Shown here piece after piece: positions 1 through 7,656 of a stretch of DNA of 64,000 bases (position 1 is its first letter; every line of letters starts with the position of its first letter). The notes beneath the pieces were generated by a model. The model did not search any database. It worked only from the letters and a program-made list of their open reading frames with translations, and was not told the origin of the DNA. The position numbers and the translations under genes were made by a program. The stretch lies in NCBI GenBank assembly GCA_000161975.1, contig GG688422.1, forward strand, positions 555,824 through 619,823, given 5' to 3'. The stretch is from Eubacterium saphenum ATCC 49989 (GTDB lineage: Bacteria; Bacillota; Clostridia; Peptostreptococcales; Anaerovoracaceae).

Positions 1-204
1 GCACTTGCCTCCGTATTTGGCGGCCGCACTGAAACTCAAGCAAATTGCCTTTGCATGTCCTATGTGAAGATAGCCGTTCGGCTCCGGAGGAAATCTTGTA
101 ATTATCTTTCCTTCGTTCTTATTGTTTTTAATATCTTCCTCGATGATATTGTAGATAAAATTTTTGCCTTCACTCTTTGACTTTTCATTTTGTTCATTAG
201 GCAT
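1..204 (-). CDS. glnS: Glutaminyl-tRNA synthetase, N-terminal fragment
   Basis: Only the first 68 residues lie in the window; the gene runs off the left edge. The ATG at 204 begins a polar stretch of about 35 residues, followed by TRFPPEPNGYLHIGHAK. That is the class I synthetase signature of GlnRS/GluRS, with HIGH at residues 47-50. The form FPPEPNGYLHIGHAK is typical of GlnRS rather than bacterial GluRS. The enzyme charges tRNA-Gln with glutamine in the cytoplasm. It starts 25 bases after the rluD stop, so it is probably the last visible gene of the ylxM-ffh operon. Many Firmicutes lack GlnRS and use GatCAB amidation instead, so its presence is informative. Confidence 0.9.
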   Translation of the reverse strand, partial: MPNEQNEKSKSEGKNFIYNIIEEDIKNNKNEGKIITRFPPEPNGYLHIGHAKAICLSFSAAAKYGGKC

Positions 205-229
205 ATCTTCACCCCTTCTTATAAATCCT

Positions 230-1225
230 TTATTTCTGCCTCAAAATTCTTAAAATTCTCTTAAATTCATACGGCATCGCTGCAGTAAATTCCATTTTCT
301 CAGAAGTGATAGGATGAAGAAATCCTATCTTCTTAGATCTTAGCATCGGCCACATGAGATTGAATTTATCCTTCCTCTTACCGTATAGCATGTCTCCGAG
401 TACCGGATGGTGGATGTAATTCATATGCACCCTTATCTGATGTGTGCGTCCTGATTTTATAACTAGACTCACATAGGTGAATTTGCCGAATCTTTCTATC
501 ACCTTAAATTCCGTGTGTGCTTCTCTACCTTCATCCCCTGCACTCATCTTAAGTCTGTTTTTTTTGTTTCTTTCTATCTTTGCTGTAATAACACCGGAAT
601 CTCTTACTATATTATCATAAACTATAGCCTCATATTCCTTACTTACTTCCTGTTTTTCGAATGCTTCTGTAAGATGCTTCAAAGCGGTATCCGTTTTTGC
701 CATAACCATCACTCCGCACGTGCCTCTATCGAGCCTGTGCACTACCCCGGGGCGGTTCGCTCCGCTTCCATTTGCAAGGCTTCCCTCGGTATATTCAAGG
801 ATTTTATCGGAAAGCGTACATTCACAGGACTTATCACCCTTAGCGTGCGTAAGGAGCCCCGCAGGTTTATCAACTACTATAATGTAGTCATCTTCGTACA
901 ATATGCCTATCTTGAGTATGCCCTCTTCGTTTGCATTATAAAGATCATTATCCTCAGGTACCTTAATGACCTCGACATCATCACTGCTTATGTGTACACC
1001 GGTACTGTCCTGTTCACTTTGGTGTAACCCGGCCTCCCGATCATCTGAAATTTCCAATAAATCGTTTGCATTCATCCTATGATTTTTAGAAATCTTTATT
1101 CCATCTAAGGTAACAGAGCCAACATCACAGAGTTTTGCCGCCTTAGCCCTTGATATTTTAAGCGCACCGGCGATGTATACGTCCGCCCTTCGTTGATTAT
1201 TGCCTACGTCCACCTTAATCTTCAA
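230..1225 (-). CDS. RluD-family 23S rRNA pseudouridine synthase (first of two)
   Basis: 331 residues. An S4 RNA-binding domain (about 1-60) is followed by the RluA/RluD catalytic domain from about 105. The catalytic motif RLDRGTCG (164-171) carries the nucleophilic Asp166, and the KSGRTHQIRVHM motif lies further on. It should convert specific uridines of 23S rRNA to pseudouridine. The linker of about 45 residues between the two domains is long and acidic. The start is TTG, with GAGAGG five bases upstream inside the end of lspA; the two genes overlap by 11 bases. lspA-rluD adjacency is common in Firmicutes. The exact target uridines cannot be read from sequence, and a second family member lies at 12456-13361. 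Confidence 0.92.
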   Translation of the reverse strand: MKIKVDVGNNQRRADVYIAGALKISRAKAAKLCDVGSVTLDGIKISKNHRMNANDLLEISDDREAGLHQSEQDSTGVHISSDDVEVIKVPEDNDLYNANEEGILKIGILYEDDYIIVVDKPAGLLTHAKGDKSCECTLSDKILEYTEGSLANGSGANRPGVVHRLDRGTCGVMVMAKTDTALKHLTEAFEKQEVSKEYEAIVYDNIVRDSGVITAKIERNKKNRLKMSAGDEGREAHTEFKVIERFGKFTYVSLVIKSGRTHQIRVHMNYIHHPVLGDMLYGKRKDKFNLMWPMLRSKKIGFLHPITSEKMEFTAAMPYEFKRILRILRQK

Positions 1226-1676
1226 CTTTTCCTCTCATACTCAGAATCAAAGACAACAATACAAGCGTAGAGCCACAGGTGATGCAGATATCAGCGAAAT
1301 TAAAGACCGGGAAGCTGCCCACCGATATATAGTCCACGACATTTCCCAGATACAACCTGTCTATGAGATTCCCCAGTCCTCCTCCGAGAAGCCCTACAAG
1401 CCCAACACTCATCTTGGGCGAAAGATCGCTTGCATTTTTCAAGAAAAAATACAGCATAACCACTATTGTAACGGCGGTAACAGCTACGAGCATCTGACCT
1501 CGCCCGCTTGCAAAATTAAAAGCTGCCCCATAATTTCTAATATGAGTCAGCTTTATATGTTTTGTTATTTCTATCGTGTGCATTTGCGGAATATCATTCA
1601 TAACGGCAAGTTTAATCATGCGATCCACAAATACCGAAACTAGAATGGACGTAATTAATACAATCCTTTTTTTCAT
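1215..1676 (-). CDS. lspA: Lipoprotein signal peptidase (signal peptidase II)
   Basis: 153 residues from the ATG at 1676; the open frame extends 41 codons further upstream, but that part overlaps sepF and does not look like LspA. Four hydrophobic segments are visible. The family boxes are NYGAAFNF (48-55), GNLIDRL (102-108) and FPVFNFADI (122-130), containing the catalytic aspartate pair Asp106 and Asp129. The enzyme is an integral membrane aspartyl protease that cleaves prolipoproteins at the lipobox cysteine after diacylglyceryl transfer. The start codon is one base past the sepF stop, so the two genes are probably translationally coupled. Confidence 0.95.
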   Translation of the reverse strand: MKKRIVLITSILVSVFVDRMIKLAVMNDIPQMHTIEITKHIKLTHIRNYGAAFNFASGRGQMLVAVTAVTIVVMLYFFLKNASDLSPKMSVGLVGLLGGGLGNLIDRLYLGNVVDYISVGSFPVFNFADICITCGSTLVLLSLILSMRGKVED

Positions 1677-1677
1677 T

Positions 1678-2199
1678 TTATACCCAAGGGTTTTCGGATG
1701 TCTGAACCTTTTGTTCAAGCCCGAGCCCCAGCGCTCCGGTATCAAGCTTTGCAGTAATATCAACGCTCTCAGGTGCAAATACATAGATGTTATTTGCAAC
1801 TTTTTGAGCTGTACCGTTCAAGGCGTACGTAGCACCGCTGAGAAAGTCAAATACCTTCTTCCCTAAATCCTGATCGATCTTTTCAAGGTTTATTATGATA
1901 GGCCTCTTTGCTTTCAAGCTATCTACAAGCTTAGGGCACTCCTCAAAGCTAAGCGGTTCGATTATAACCATCTTAAACGGGTTGTCGCCTGCACCCGATA
2001 AGCCCGTTATAGGTAGCTTAGGTGACATAGGCAATACTTTCCCCGGCAATGGAGTTTCCGGCATGACCTTTCTTTGTGGTGACATCGGTTTTGCAGGTTC
2101 CGGAGTTTTTTCAGCTTTCTCTAAAGCTGCATCATCTTCATAATCCTCATCATACTCTTCAATGCCTACAAGATCTTTAAACTTTTCAAAAACACCCAT
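1678..2199 (-). CDS. sepF: Cell division protein SepF
   Basis: 173 residues. There is an N-terminal amphipathic membrane-targeting segment (MGVFEKFKDLVG), an acidic, proline-rich linker (about 15-70), and the SepF domain from about 75, with motifs around INLEKIDQDLGKKVFDFL and ALNGTAQKVANNIYVFAP. SepF polymerises, binds the FtsZ C-terminus and links the Z-ring to the membrane. The ATG has AGGAGGAGA upstream. It sits in the usual neighbourhood yggS-sepF-lspA-rluD, although ftsZ itself is not in this window. The length is slightly above that of B. subtilis SepF because of the linker. Confidence 0.93.
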   Translation of the reverse strand: MGVFEKFKDLVGIEEYDEDYEDDAALEKAEKTPEPAKPMSPQRKVMPETPLPGKVLPMSPKLPITGLSGAGDNPFKMVIIEPLSFEECPKLVDSLKAKRPIIINLEKIDQDLGKKVFDFLSGATYALNGTAQKVANNIYVFAPESVDITAKLDTGALGLGLEQKVQTSENPWV

Positions 2200-2220
2200 A
2201 AAGTTTCTCCTCCTAATCGG

Positions 2221-2913
2221 CTAATAAGATCTGGGACCGAATATGCTTGTGCCTACTCGCACTATATTGGCTCCACACTCAATAGCAACCTCATAATCTC
2301 CGCTCATTCCCATAGATAAATATTCAAACTGCGAATATTTCTGCCTGTAGTTGTCAAACATCTTCTTCGTTTTTTCAAAATACTCTCTCGCATCCTCGCT
2401 CTTTTTTACTATCGGAGCCATGCTCATAAGTCCCTTTACGAGAATGTTATCATAGTCGGCTGTTACCGATTCGATAAATTCATCCACTTCATCGGGCGAC
2501 AAGCCATACTTGCTTTCCTCATTCGAAATGTTCACCTGTACAAGCACATTTGCTGTAATGCCATGTTGCTTTGCACGCTTGTCTATTTCCTTTGCAAGTT
2601 TAATTGAATCCAGCGAGTGAATTAAAAAAACTTTGTCAATGATATATTTTACCTTATTAGTTTGTAAATGTCCAATCATATGAAAATTTACGCCGTTGAA
2701 ATGCTCAAACTTGTCTGTTATTTCCTGTACCTTATTTTCACCCAGATGAATTTCTCCGGCATCTACCGCTTCCCTTATCTCACTTATACTTCGTGTTTTG
2801 GTAACGGTGCAGAGCATTACCTCACCATTTTCATTATGAAACTCTTTTGCCCTGTCATAGGCTCTATCTATTTTCCCGTGCACTTCTTTTAAGTTTTCTA
2901 CTATATCCACCAT
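2221..2913 (-). CDS. PLP homeostasis protein, YggS/PLPBP family
   Basis: 230 residues with the alanine-racemase-like TIM-barrel fold. The PLP lysine is Lys39 in the LCTVTKTRS motif, and LGENKVQEITDKF, MIGHLQTNK and LSMGMSGDYEVAI are the family motifs. The C-terminal half of a true racemase is absent, as expected for this family. It binds pyridoxal phosphate and helps balance free PLP and amino-acid pools; no enzymatic activity is known. It lies between the HlyD-like gene and sepF (21-base gap), the classic ylmE position. The start has GGGGGAAAT directly upstream. Confidence 0.93.
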   Translation of the reverse strand: MVDIVENLKEVHGKIDRAYDRAKEFHNENGEVMLCTVTKTRSISEIREAVDAGEIHLGENKVQEITDKFEHFNGVNFHMIGHLQTNKVKYIIDKVFLIHSLDSIKLAKEIDKRAKQHGITANVLVQVNISNEESKYGLSPDEVDEFIESVTADYDNILVKGLMSMAPIVKKSEDAREYFEKTKKMFDNYRQKYSQFEYLSMGMSGDYEVAIECGANIVRVGTSIFGPRSY

Positions 2914-2922
2914 ATTTCCCCC

Positions 2923-3927
2923 TTATTTATAAACAGATCCTGTATATCTTTCAGGGTCTATGAGCACTTCATCGTAGGCGCTGATGGTATTATATACCTT
3001 CCCGTCCTTGGTTTCAAAGCTTCCTTGCGTCACTGCCGAAACTTTTCCATCCGTAGTTTTTACATCCACAGGGGTAAAGACAAAATCATCACTCCTTGTT
3101 TTGAGGTATACGCCCTTTTGTTCGCCGTTTTTTACTATAGCGGTGTTTTTTACAATGAGACCTCTTTCCGACATACTCACTATCTTTGCAGAGCACTTCC
3201 TCTTTGACAGGAGACCGTCAAAGTACTCATTTGACTTCAATATTATGAGAGGCTTCTCTCCCGTTTCTTTTTTATATACTACCTCCGCATTTATCTCCTT
3301 ATTACCTGTCTCTATTATTATTTTCTCTCCAACCTTATATCTTGATTTGTTTTCTTTTTTTACAAATGTCGCCATATACCAGTCTTCATTTTTTACGAGC
3401 TTGTAGATAGGTTGACCTTCAAGTGCTTTTCCCTGTGTTTTGAATGTTTCATAACTCCTTTGGAAATCACTTGAATCTATTTTTTTCATATTCCCCGCAT
3501 TCAATTTATTCTCATAACCGTCTATGCTATAACTTATCAATGCGGAATAATTAGCCTTGAGGTCTATATCGTTTTCGGTGTTATTACCGAGGTTGCTCTT
3601 TATGGTTTTGTATTTTTTTTCAAGGCTGTCCTTCTCGCTGTCCTTGAATTTATATTCGCTCTCTTCTCCTATGAGTTCTCTCCTCTTGAGTAAATCACCT
3701 TCGCCGGCTTTAAATGAGACCTCCATGTTTTGCTTTGCTAAAAATACCTTTTCATTTCTAATTAATATTCCGTCTACATTTTCGCTAACTTTAAGATCAC
3801 CGTATTTTACCACTTCCGTCGGATTGAGGAGTGATCCGCTCTTTTCGATTGCAATAAGCCCTACTGCAAGCAAAAGCACCGCTGCGAGATATATGTATAA
3901 TATTTTTCTTACTTTCTTAGGTATCAT
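2923..3927 (-). CDS. HlyD-like membrane-anchored protein of unknown role
   Basis: 334 residues with one N-terminal transmembrane segment (about 9-27) and an extracellular remainder. The region around 35-75 (GDLKVSENVDGILIRNEK, then VSFKAGEGDLLKRREL) resembles the lipoyl-like hairpin entry of HlyD/membrane-fusion proteins, and the C-terminal part resembles their beta-barrel portion. The central coiled-coil hairpin is short. No ABC or RND transporter partner is adjacent; instead it lies between trmD (9-base gap) and yggS-sepF. HlyD-like genes next to sepF recur in Clostridia as far as I recall, which suggests an envelope or division role. I cannot assign a function. Confidence 0.65.
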   Translation of the reverse strand: MIPKKVRKILYIYLAAVLLLAVGLIAIEKSGSLLNPTEVVKYGDLKVSENVDGILIRNEKVFLAKQNMEVSFKAGEGDLLKRRELIGEESEYKFKDSEKDSLEKKYKTIKSNLGNNTENDIDLKANYSALISYSIDGYENKLNAGNMKKIDSSDFQRSYETFKTQGKALEGQPIYKLVKNEDWYMATFVKKENKSRYKVGEKIIIETGNKEINAEVVYKKETGEKPLIILKSNEYFDGLLSKRKCSAKIVSMSERGLIVKNTAIVKNGEQKGVYLKTRSDDFVFTPVDVKTTDGKVSAVTQGSFETKDGKVYNTISAYDEVLIDPERYTGSVYK

Positions 3928-3936
3928 ATGATCATC

Positions 3937-4704
3937 CTACTTATCGATATCTAAATTATTTTCTATTATAAATTCTTCAAGAATCTTACGCCTTCTCTTA
4001 TCAAGGCTGCCGCTTCCTGCAAGGAATAGATTTAATAAGTCAGGTCTCTTCTGCAATGTAAGCTCCAGTGAATTTTTAAACTTCCACTCCTCTATCTTAG
4101 CATGGTTTCCGCTTAATAATATATCGGGGACCTTATCTCCTTTGAAAATTTCAGGTCTCGTATATGAAGGCGGCTCAAGTAGCCCTGAATATATGGATTC
4201 TTCAAAGGCGGCTTCATTGTTTGCAAGCATTCCGTCTATGAGCCTCGACACCGCTTCTATAAGCACCATGGCAGCCACCTCTCCTCCTGTGAGAATGTAA
4301 TCACCTATGGACACCTCTTCAAAATCATAGCGTTTAAGCACCCTCTCATCAACACCTTCATAATGTCCACAAAGTAGCGCTATATTATCAAGATGCGAAA
4401 GCTCCTTGCAATAGTCCGCATCCATTTTTCTACCCTTTGCAGACATGTACAGTAGTTTATCGGGCATTTTACCATTCGGATATGTAGCTTCAAGTGCATT
4501 CGATATAGGCTCTGCCTGCATCACCATTCCATACCCTCCGCCATAAGGGTAGTCATCCACACGTTTGTGTTTATCCTCCGTATACACGCGAATGTCTATG
4601 GGGTTTATGGATATGATCCCTCTATCGCAACCTCGGCCTATGATGCTGTATTCCTTAAACGAGCCCAAAATATCCGGGAACAACGTAAAAACATCATATT
4701 TCAC
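3937..4704 (-). CDS. trmD: tRNA (guanine37-N1)-methyltransferase
   Basis: 255 residues, the usual TrmD length. The SPOUT-class knot motifs are present: DDYPYGGGYGMVM (about 50-62), ALLCGHYEGVDERV (about 110-122) and the S-adenosylmethionine-binding SIGDYILTGGEVA. The C-terminal domain has the tRNA-contacting SGNHAKIEEWK motif. It methylates G37 next to the anticodon and prevents +1 frameshifting. It follows rimM with a 4-base gap in the standard rpsP-rimM-trmD order. Unlike many bacteria, rplS does not follow; a HlyD-like gene does. Confidence 0.96.
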   Translation of the reverse strand: MKYDVFTLFPDILGSFKEYSIIGRGCDRGIISINPIDIRVYTEDKHKRVDDYPYGGGYGMVMQAEPISNALEATYPNGKMPDKLLYMSAKGRKMDADYCKELSHLDNIALLCGHYEGVDERVLKRYDFEEVSIGDYILTGGEVAAMVLIEAVSRLIDGMLANNEAAFEESIYSGLLEPPSYTRPEIFKGDKVPDILLSGNHAKIEEWKFKNSLELTLQKRPDLLNLFLAGSGSLDKRRRKILEEFIIENNLDIDK

Positions 4705-4708
4705 CTGA

Positions 4709-5215
4709 TTACCTCGCCGTTTCCATTATGCCCGCCGGTAAGACCACCTGCATTTTTCTATCCTGCATATCTATAGTTTTGATAAACTCAGCTGTACACG
4801 GTAGCAACAATTCTTTGCCGTCCGGTAGCTTTATCAGATATAATTCTCTCCCCGCAATAATTTCAGCCCTTAATATTTCGCCAATATATTTATCTTTCTC
4901 ATAAACCTTAAGCCCTCTAAGATCCCTTATATACACTTCGTTTTCGGTGGGCTCCAAAAGCGATGCGGTCATGTAAACATCTCCTCTTACATCGCTTGCT
5001 GCATCCCTGTCGTCAATTCCACCCAACGACAATATTACCGTGTTATGATCTTGAATCTTTGCAGATTCTACTATGTAAGGTTTATCTCCGATATGAACTT
5101 CGGGGAGCTTTTTAAACCTGTCCGGACTTTGCGCAAAACTTTTCACCTTTATTTCTCCTCGCACACCAAACGGTGCAAGGGTTTTACCAATAACGATGAA
5201 GTCCTCTTTTTGCAT
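4709..5215 (-). CDS. rimM: 16S rRNA processing protein RimM
   Basis: 168 residues with two beta-barrel domains. The N-terminal domain opens with IVIGKTLAPFGVRGEIKVKSF, and the PRC-barrel domain starts near residue 95 (VYIRDLRGLKVYEKDKYIGEI) and ends with LLPCTAEFIKTIDMQDRKM. RimM binds ribosomal protein S19 and assists maturation of the 30S head. The start ATG abuts the khpA stop with no gap, and trmD follows 4 bases later, so these genes are clearly co-transcribed and probably coupled. Confidence 0.95.
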   Translation of the reverse strand: MQKEDFIVIGKTLAPFGVRGEIKVKSFAQSPDRFKKLPEVHIGDKPYIVESAKIQDHNTVILSLGGIDDRDAASDVRGDVYMTASLLEPTENEVYIRDLRGLKVYEKDKYIGEILRAEIIAGRELYLIKLPDGKELLLPCTAEFIKTIDMQDRKMQVVLPAGIMETAR

Positions 5216-5443
5216 TTAAACAATCTCCACCAATACTTTTTTGCCCTGTTTAATTGCGGAAACCCTCGCAAGAGCTCTTATGGACTTTGCGATTTTACCG
5301 TTTTTGCCTATTATTCTGCCCTTGTCTTCCTCTGCGACGATAATCTTAATCACCTCATATTCACCGCTTCGGGTTTGATCTATCTTTACCGCATCCTTAT
5401 CAGTAACAAGCTCTTCTACGAGCAACTTTACTAATTCACTCAT
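5216..5443 (-). CDS. khpA: KhpA, KH-domain RNA-binding protein (YlqC family)
   Basis: 75 residues, almost entirely one type II KH domain. The GxxG RNA-contact loop is seen in GRIIGKNGKIAKSIRAL (about 41-57). KhpA forms a homodimer or a heterodimer with KhpB/Jag and binds many small RNAs and mRNAs. In streptococci it affects cell elongation. The position between rpsP and rimM is the conserved Firmicutes position, which supports the assignment although the protein is short. The khpB partner is not in this window. Confidence 0.93.
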   Translation of the reverse strand: MSELVKLLVEELVTDKDAVKIDQTRSGEYEVIKIIVAEEDKGRIIGKNGKIAKSIRALARVSAIKQGKKVLVEIV

Positions 5444-5459
5444 CTCTTACCTGCCCATC

Positions 5460-5699
5460 TTATATGATATTTTGTTTTTTAAGCAATGCTCTTACGGTGT
5501 CTGTAGGCTTAGCTCCATCGCTTATCCATTTTTTTGCCTTTTCTTCATTGATCTTTACTTCAGCCGGATCTTTTAGCGGATCGTAAGTCCCCAAGATTTC
5601 AATGAATTTACCATCTCTGGCAGCCCTTGAATCTGCAACCACAATACGATAAAAAGGTTTTTTCTTTGCTCCACCTCTTGTCAAACGAATCTTTACCAT
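5460..5699 (-). CDS. rpsP: 30S ribosomal protein S16
   Basis: 79 residues matching S16 end to end: it starts MVKIRLTRGGAKKKPFYRIVV, followed by DSRAARDGKFIEILGTYDP and a basic C-terminal half. S16 is an early-assembly protein of the 30S body. GGGAGGAAAAG directly precedes the ATG. It follows ffh after a 54-base gap that holds a perfect inverted repeat, the only sizeable gap inside this operon. Confidence 0.97.
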   Translation of the reverse strand: MVKIRLTRGGAKKKPFYRIVVADSRAARDGKFIEILGTYDPLKDPAEVKINEEKAKKWISDGAKPTDTVRALLKKQNII

Positions 5700-5720
5700 C
5701 TTTTCCTCCCTTTTATATAC

Positions 5721-5737
5721 AATCTCAAATTGAGATT
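5721..5737. repeat. Intercistronic perfect inverted repeat between ffh and rpsP
   Basis: Two 8-base arms, AATCTCAA and TTGAGATT, are separated by one A. A one-base loop is too tight for an RNA hairpin, so the loop would open to about 5 bases. It is not followed by a T-run on the minus strand and so is not a classic terminator. It could be a processing or mRNA-stability site separating the strongly translated rpsP portion from ffh. This role is inferred only from position. Confidence 0.4.
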
Positions 5738-5753
5738 AACGAACATGTTTAAT

Positions 5754-7082
5754 TTAAAACGGCAATCCCATCTTGCCCTTGAATCCGCCCTTATTATATC
5801 GCTTCATCATCTTTTTCACTTCTTCGTATCTTTTAATTAAATTATTTATAGCGCTTACAGGTTGCCCTGAACCCTTTGATATGCGCCTTCTCCTGCTTGC
5901 GTTTAGGAGTGCAGGGTTATCTCTTTCATCCGGTGTCATGGAATAAATTATGGATTCAAACCTTTTTAGCTCCTCCTCGCCCTTGCCGGCATCTATTTTA
6001 TTCATTTGTTTCGAAGCTCCGGGCATCATCCCCAGCAACTTCGCTACTCCGCCCATCTTCTTTATCTGAACTGTCTGCTCCAAGAAATCCACGAGGGTGA
6101 ATTGGTTTTTTCTAAGTCTTTTTTCTATTTTCTCAGCCTGCTCTTTATCTATAGTTTGTTCCGCCTGCTCTATGAGAGTAAGCACATCACCCATTCCAAG
6201 TATTCTATCCGCCATTCTGTCAGGGTGGAATACTTCAAATTCATCAAACTTTTCTCCAAGCCCCACGAATTTTATGGCTGTACCGGTGACCTTTTTTACG
6301 GATAACGCCGCTCCGCCCCTTGCATCTCCATCGAGCTTTGTCATTATCACGCCGTCTACTCCCAGTTTATCGTGAAAACCGGAGGCGGTGTTTACAGCGT
6401 CCTGTCCTGTAAGGGCATCTACCACAAGCAATATCTCATGCGGATGTACTTCACTCTTTATGTCTGCAAGCTCATCCATGAGCTCCTCGTCAATTTGTAA
6501 TCTGCCGGCGGTATCGAGAATCAGCACGTTCATGCCGAGCCTTTCCGCTTTTTCTATCGCGGCCTTTGCGATCTTTACGGGTGAAGATTCTTCTCTATCC
6601 GCATAAACCTCTACGCCCACATCCTTACCTACAACTTCAAGCTGGTCAATAGCTGCGGGTCTATAAACGTCGCAGGCTGCGAGCATCGGCTTCTTGCCCT
6701 GTTCTTTAAGATACTTGGCAAGTTTTGCGCAGGTTGTGGTTTTTCCTGTACCCTGAAGACCTACCATCATGTATATTGTAAATCCCTTAGGTGAAAATGT
6801 GAGCTTGCTACTGACATCACCCATAAGCTCACGAAGCTCGGTGTTTACGAACTTTATCACCTGCTGATCCGGTGTGAGACTCTTCATTACCTCGCTACCG
6901 AGTGATTTTTCTTTTACATCGTTTACGAATTCTTTTACTATCTTATAGCTGACATCCGCCTCAAGAAGTGCAAGCTTTATTTCACGCATAGCCACATCTA
7001 TATCCTTTTCGGATAAGGTTCCTTTTCCTTTTAATTTCGAAAAAGCTCTTTGCATCTTTTCGCTCAAACTTTCAAAAGCCAT
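5754..7082 (-). CDS. ffh: Signal recognition particle GTPase Ffh
   Basis: 442 residues: N-domain four-helix bundle (1-90), G-domain with P-loop GLQGTGKTTTCAKL (about 108-121), DTAGRLQ and TKLDGDARGGAAL, then the methionine-rich M-domain (about 300-430), including MGGVAKLLGMMPG and the RRRRISKGSG RNA-binding helix. Ffh binds SRP RNA, captures signal peptides at the ribosome and delivers them to FtsY. It lies 20 bases downstream of its regulator-like partner ylxM. The SRP RNA gene is not visible in this window. Confidence 0.97.
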   Translation of the reverse strand: MAFESLSEKMQRAFSKLKGKGTLSEKDIDVAMREIKLALLEADVSYKIVKEFVNDVKEKSLGSEVMKSLTPDQQVIKFVNTELRELMGDVSSKLTFSPKGFTIYMMVGLQGTGKTTTCAKLAKYLKEQGKKPMLAACDVYRPAAIDQLEVVGKDVGVEVYADREESSPVKIAKAAIEKAERLGMNVLILDTAGRLQIDEELMDELADIKSEVHPHEILLVVDALTGQDAVNTASGFHDKLGVDGVIMTKLDGDARGGAALSVKKVTGTAIKFVGLGEKFDEFEVFHPDRMADRILGMGDVLTLIEQAEQTIDKEQAEKIEKRLRKNQFTLVDFLEQTVQIKKMGGVAKLLGMMPGASKQMNKIDAGKGEEELKRFESIIYSMTPDERDNPALLNASRRRRISKGSGQPVSAINNLIKRYEEVKKMMKRYNKGGFKGKMGLPF

Positions 7083-7102
7083 GCCGTCCTCCTTTCATAT
7101 TT

Positions 7103-7444
7103 TCAGTAATTGCTAAGCCCTTTAAGAAGCTTTTTGATTTGCTCCCTCGACTCTAAACACTTTTCGCCTTCTACGATTGCTTCGAGCCTTGCAATAATAT
7201 CTTTATCGTTCTTTTCATTCTTTAAAAGACCGAGCTTGTCCTCCGCTTCACCTAGCCTTACTACCGCCTTGCGATACACATTGCTGGCATTTTGCTTTGA
7301 CATCCCAAGCTCTTCACCGATTTCTTCAAACGTGAGATTGCTCTCATGGTATAGCCTTACAATTCGGCTCTGCGCCTGCGTTAAAAGGAAGTCATAATAG
7401 TCCAGTGCTAACAATATATTTGTCATTTTTTCAATATCTTGCAC
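7103..7444 (-). CDS. ylxM: YlxM/P13-like helix-turn-helix protein
   Basis: 113 residues from a GTG at 7444. The open frame can be extended to a TTG at 7477, but GGAGGAG lies 4-6 bases before the GTG and nothing comparable precedes the TTG, so the GTG is preferred. The core ALDYYDFLLTQAQSRIVRLYH plus the sigma-70 region-4-like helix-turn-helix LTFEEIGEELGMSKQNASNVY is typical of the family. YlxM is associated with the SRP pathway in streptococci and always neighbours ffh. It probably modulates SRP assembly rather than acting as a classical repressor. Confidence 0.9.
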   Translation of the reverse strand: MQDIEKMTNILLALDYYDFLLTQAQSRIVRLYHESNLTFEEIGEELGMSKQNASNVYRKAVVRLGEAEDKLGLLKNEKNDKDIIARLEAIVEGEKCLESREQIKKLLKGLSNY

Positions 7445-7480
7445 CGAACTCCTCCGCAGGCTCTCTTCCTCTGGCAACTA

Positions 7481-7500
7481 AAGCAATACCTCTATTGCTT
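7481..7500. promoter_or_regulatory. Hairpin in the ylxM-ffh leader
   Basis: A perfect 8-bp stem (AAGCAATA/TATTGCTT) with a 4-base loop lies about 37 bases upstream of the ylxM GTG start and about 95 bases downstream of the promoter at 7602-7630. No uridine run follows it on the minus strand, so it is unlikely to terminate. It may set mRNA stability or folding of the roughly 150-nt leader. The role is inferred. Confidence 0.4.
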
Positions 7501-7601
7501 CACATAGTCTCTAATCTTATCGCACAATGCACTGCACCTTACATTTCCATGAACCCTTTCACCGTGTCTCTATAAACACTCTGATTAAGTTCGCACCGGC
7601 C

Positions 7602-7630
7602 ATTATACATTATGTCCATTTTTTTGTCAA
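7602..7630 (-). promoter_or_regulatory. Consensus sigma-A promoter of the ylxM-ffh operon
   Basis: On the minus strand the -35 box is TTGACA (7625-7630), the spacer is exactly 17 bases, and the -10 box is TATAAT (7602-7607): both boxes are perfect consensus. Transcription would start near 7595, giving a leader of about 150 nt before ylxM. The -35 box is also one arm of a TGTCAA-TTGACA inverted repeat (7625-7645). A promoter this strong fits an operon with ffh, rpsP and trmD. Confidence 0.85.
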
Positions 7631-7656
7631 CTTTTAAGATTGACAAGGGGCAGGAC

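Noticed and set aside
1677..1799. A 41-codon N-terminal extension of lspA
   Set aside because: The extension lies entirely within sepF coding sequence, is not hydrophobic in the way LspA starts, and the ATG at 1676 fits family length.
7625..7645. Inverted repeat TGTCAA/TTGACA after nadK as a terminator
   Set aside because: On the minus strand it is followed by A's, not T's, and the arm is the -35 box of the ylxM promoter.
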